From assembly GCF_002257585.1 (NCBI RefSeq), contig NZ_CP022743.1:3100001-3164000 (forward strand): a stretch of DNA of 64,000 bases. Direction: 5' to 3'. Numbering within the stretch: the stretch's first letter is position 1; the number at the start of each line of letters is the position of its first letter. Below the pieces are notes generated by a model. It made no database searches and had not been told where the DNA came from. It saw only the letters and a program-made list of their open reading frames with translations. Shown piece by piece: positions 62,236-64,000 of the stretch. Both the position numbers and the translations under genes were made by a program. The stretch comes from Mucilaginibacter xinganensis (lineage in GTDB: Bacteria; Bacteroidota; Bacteroidia; Sphingobacteriales; Sphingobacteriaceae).

Positions 62236-64000
62236 TTACTCACTCCTTAAGCTTTTAACCGGGTTTGCAATAGCTGCTTTAACCGTTTGAAAGCTTGAAG
62301 TAAATACGGCTGCAAGCAGCATTCCGGCGCCGCTTAAGGCAAAAATCCACCAGCTTATCGTAGTACGGTCAGCAAAACCTTCCATCCATTTATTCATGGC
62401 GTACCAGGCTACCGGTGTAACCAAAACAAACGCCAGCAGAATCAGCCATATCAGTTCAGAGGATAGCAATGTCACAATTTGGGCTACTGAAGCGCCGAGC
62501 ACTTTACGTACGCCAATTTCTTTTGTGCGCTGCGTTGTAGTATAAATGGCAAGGCCTAATAAGCCAAGACAGCTTATAAAAATAGATAAACCTGTAGCCC
62601 AGTTTAAAAGCGTTGAAGTATGCTGCTCACTTTCATAAAATTTGGCAATATTTTCATCAAAAAAATGATATTCAAAATCGTCATCAGGGTAGATCTGTTT
62701 CCAAGAGCGCTCCATACTTGCAATCGCTTTTTTCCAGTCATTTCTGTCTTTTGTTTGCGGTTTCAAAGCAATATGGAATGTATTGTTACGGTAGATTGCT
62801 GTGTTTACAAGAAAAGCCAGTGGCTTAATTGGTGCATGTAATGATCGTTGATAAAAATCAGCCATTACACCAACAATTTGCCATTCTTTGTCATTGTATT
62901 TCAGCATCTTTCCTATCGCATCTGAGGGGTTTTTAAAGCCAAGTACTTTAGCATAGGTTTGATTAATGAGGAATGCGTTAGCTGTATCGCTTTTTTGTAT
63001 GTTCCGGCCGGCCAGTAGTTTTATTTGATATAACTTAAGGTAATTTTCATCGCCATATTTCTCCTGAACATCTGTCTTAATTTCTTTTTTTCCATCCTTA
63101 TAAAGCATTTCGGTAGACATTGTGCTATTTGATGAGGGAGCATCAGATCCAACACTCAGCATAGTTACCTGTGGTATGGACCGCAGTTTATCAAAAAATA
63201 CTAAATTCCGGCTAAGTTGTTTGTTTTTCCAGGGTGCATGTATAATTACGATGGCATCCTTTTTAAAACCAAGATCTTTATGGAGCGCGTAATAAATTTG
63301 CTTGCTTACCAGTAAGGTAGCCATTATAAAAAATTGAGCTATAACAAACTGCGTTACCGTTAATGATTTTCTGAGCCATGCATTGCGTGTTTGGCTTTTA
63401 CCGGTTTGCGCCTGATTTTTAAGCACAAGCACAGGTTTGTATGACGACAGCAAAATTGCGGGGTAAAAGCCCGATAAAAAGCTTACTATAAGGGTTAGGC
63501 CGAGCAAAAATACAATGATATTAGCCTGGAGCAATGATGCTGATGTGATATCGGGTGATATGAACGCCGAAAATGCCTTTAATATAAATGGGGCCATTCC
63601 AACGGAAATTAAAACGGCTGTTAGCGTTATTAAAAATGTTTCGCTCAAAAATTGGAAGATGAGTTGTTCCCGGCTGCTGCCCATCGTTTTTCTTATGCCT
63701 ATTTCTTTAGACCGCTGTGATGCCTGTGCAGTTGTTAAGTTCACAAAGTTTATACAGCCCAGGATAAGCAAAAACAATGCAATCACCAATAAACCGTAAA
63801 GTGTGGTTTTGTTAGCCACATGCCCCGAATCAAAACTGCCGTAATTTGTGTTAAAGTGCAGGTCATTTAAAGGCTGCAAATGAAAATCCTGGGTATTACC
63901 TTTTTCCTTTTTAGTGTTTTTGCCAAGCAGGTCATTCAACTGCTTTTCAATGCGGGCGGCCGGAGTTTTGCCGGATAGCTTTAAAAAAAGCTGAGAGGCG
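62236..64000 (-). CDS. FtsX/MacB-type ABC permease (D), 5' end outside window
   Basis: The frame is open to the window edge (codons from 63999 down), so the start lies beyond 64000 and about 588 codons including the stop are visible. The visible part begins in the first periplasmic core (ASQLFLKLSGKTPAARIEKQ), continues with FtsX core EIGIRKTMGSSREQLIFQFL, the second core, and EIGVRKVLGASVAQIVTLLS, and ends NPVKSLRSE. It is a near paralogue of permease C with the same spacing of motifs. It is followed by C after 106 bp on the same strand. Confidence 0.88.
   Translation of the reverse strand, partial: ASQLFLKLSGKTPAARIEKQLNDLLGKNTKKEKGNTQDFHLQPLNDLHFNTNYGSFDSGHVANKTTLYGLLVIALFLLILGCINFVNLTTAQASQRSKEIGIRKTMGSSREQLIFQFLSETFLITLTAVLISVGMAPFILKAFSAFISPDITSASLLQANIIVFLLGLTLIVSFLSGFYPAILLSSYKPVLVLKNQAQTGKSQTRNAWLRKSLTVTQFVIAQFFIMATLLVSKQIYYALHKDLGFKKDAIVIIHAPWKNKQLSRNLVFFDKLRSIPQVTMLSVGSDAPSSNSTMSTEMLYKDGKKEIKTDVQEKYGDENYLKLYQIKLLAGRNIQKSDTANAFLINQTYAKVLGFKNPSDAIGKMLKYNDKEWQIVGVMADFYQRSLHAPIKPLAFLVNTAIYRNNTFHIALKPQTKDRNDWKKAIASMERSWKQIYPDDDFEYHFFDENIAKFYESEQHTSTLLNWATGLSIFISCLGLLGLAIYTTTQRTKEIGVRKVLGASVAQIVTLLSSELIWLILLAFVLVTPVAWYAMNKWMEGFADRTTISWWIFALSGAGMLLAAVFTSSFQTVKAAIANPVKSLRSE

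Noticed and set aside
1..64000. CRISPR array, tRNA or rRNA genes, integrase or intact transposase
   Set aside because: No regularly spaced repeats, no cloverleaf-like segments in the gaps, and no such protein among the reading frames.

Overview
The window looks like chromosomal DNA of a Bacteroidota bacterium, most likely a Sphingobacteriaceae member close to Mucilaginibacter or Pedobacter (inference; no rRNA or other marker is present to fix the genus). Reasons: moderate to low GC, few Shine-Dalgarno sequences, promoter-like TTTG/TAnnTTTG elements of the Bacteroidota type, a PorE-like TPR/propeller/OmpA protein, DUF3667 and PorT-like proteins, roughly 800-residue FtsX-type permeases, plant-polysaccharide hydrolases (GH78, GH53, GH9), and short word-like inverted repeats between genes. 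No tRNA, rRNA, CRISPR array, prophage or intact insertion sequence was seen.

Layout. 1-4.3 kb: end of an alpha-2-macroglobulin gene, a decayed four-helix-bundle (23S intervening-sequence type) gene between 28-bp inverted repeats, a family 2 glycosyltransferase, and divergent pbpC. 4.4-12.2 kb: PolB-like exonuclease, a double-ATPase peptide ABC protein, RNase R, polyprenyl synthase, a TonB-C-domain protein and an M1 peptidase. 12.3-15.7 kb, minus strand: RNase Z, STAS protein, purC, phoH. 15.8-21.6 kb: SAM-hydrolase family protein, coiled-coil membrane protein, ABC exporter, GH-A-clan lipoprotein, and a hicBA pair with a frameshifted toxin. 21.6-29.5 kb: lepA, folD, GH78 rhamnosidase, a lipoprotein/Rieske/NTF2-like trio, queE. 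29.7-35.3 kb: PorE-like protein, recQ, manC.

35.3-38.8 kb is a gene graveyard around an intact copper-type P1B ATPase. It holds a decayed copy of the TonB-domain/M1-peptidase junction that is intact at 10.5-10.7 kb, the last ~60 codons of a phosphoketolase, and a frameshifted DUF2254 fragment. 38.8-48.1 kb returns to housekeeping and metabolic genes: rlmB, dnaB, chrA, a TPR protein, etfBA with a BFN/UVR protein, a nucleoside permease and a DUF3667 protein. 48.1-52.0 kb: GH53 and GH9 hydrolases and a small beta-barrel protein.

52.2-64.0 kb, minus strand: an efflux-type ABC locus. It has four large FtsX/MacB-type permeases (the first cut by the window edge), a single ATPase and a TolC-like channel. 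The last two listed permeases share a nearly identical 3' end, which points to recent duplication or gene conversion. A 16-bp perfect palindrome sits in front of the permease-ATPase-TolC part. No membrane fusion protein is visible inside the window.
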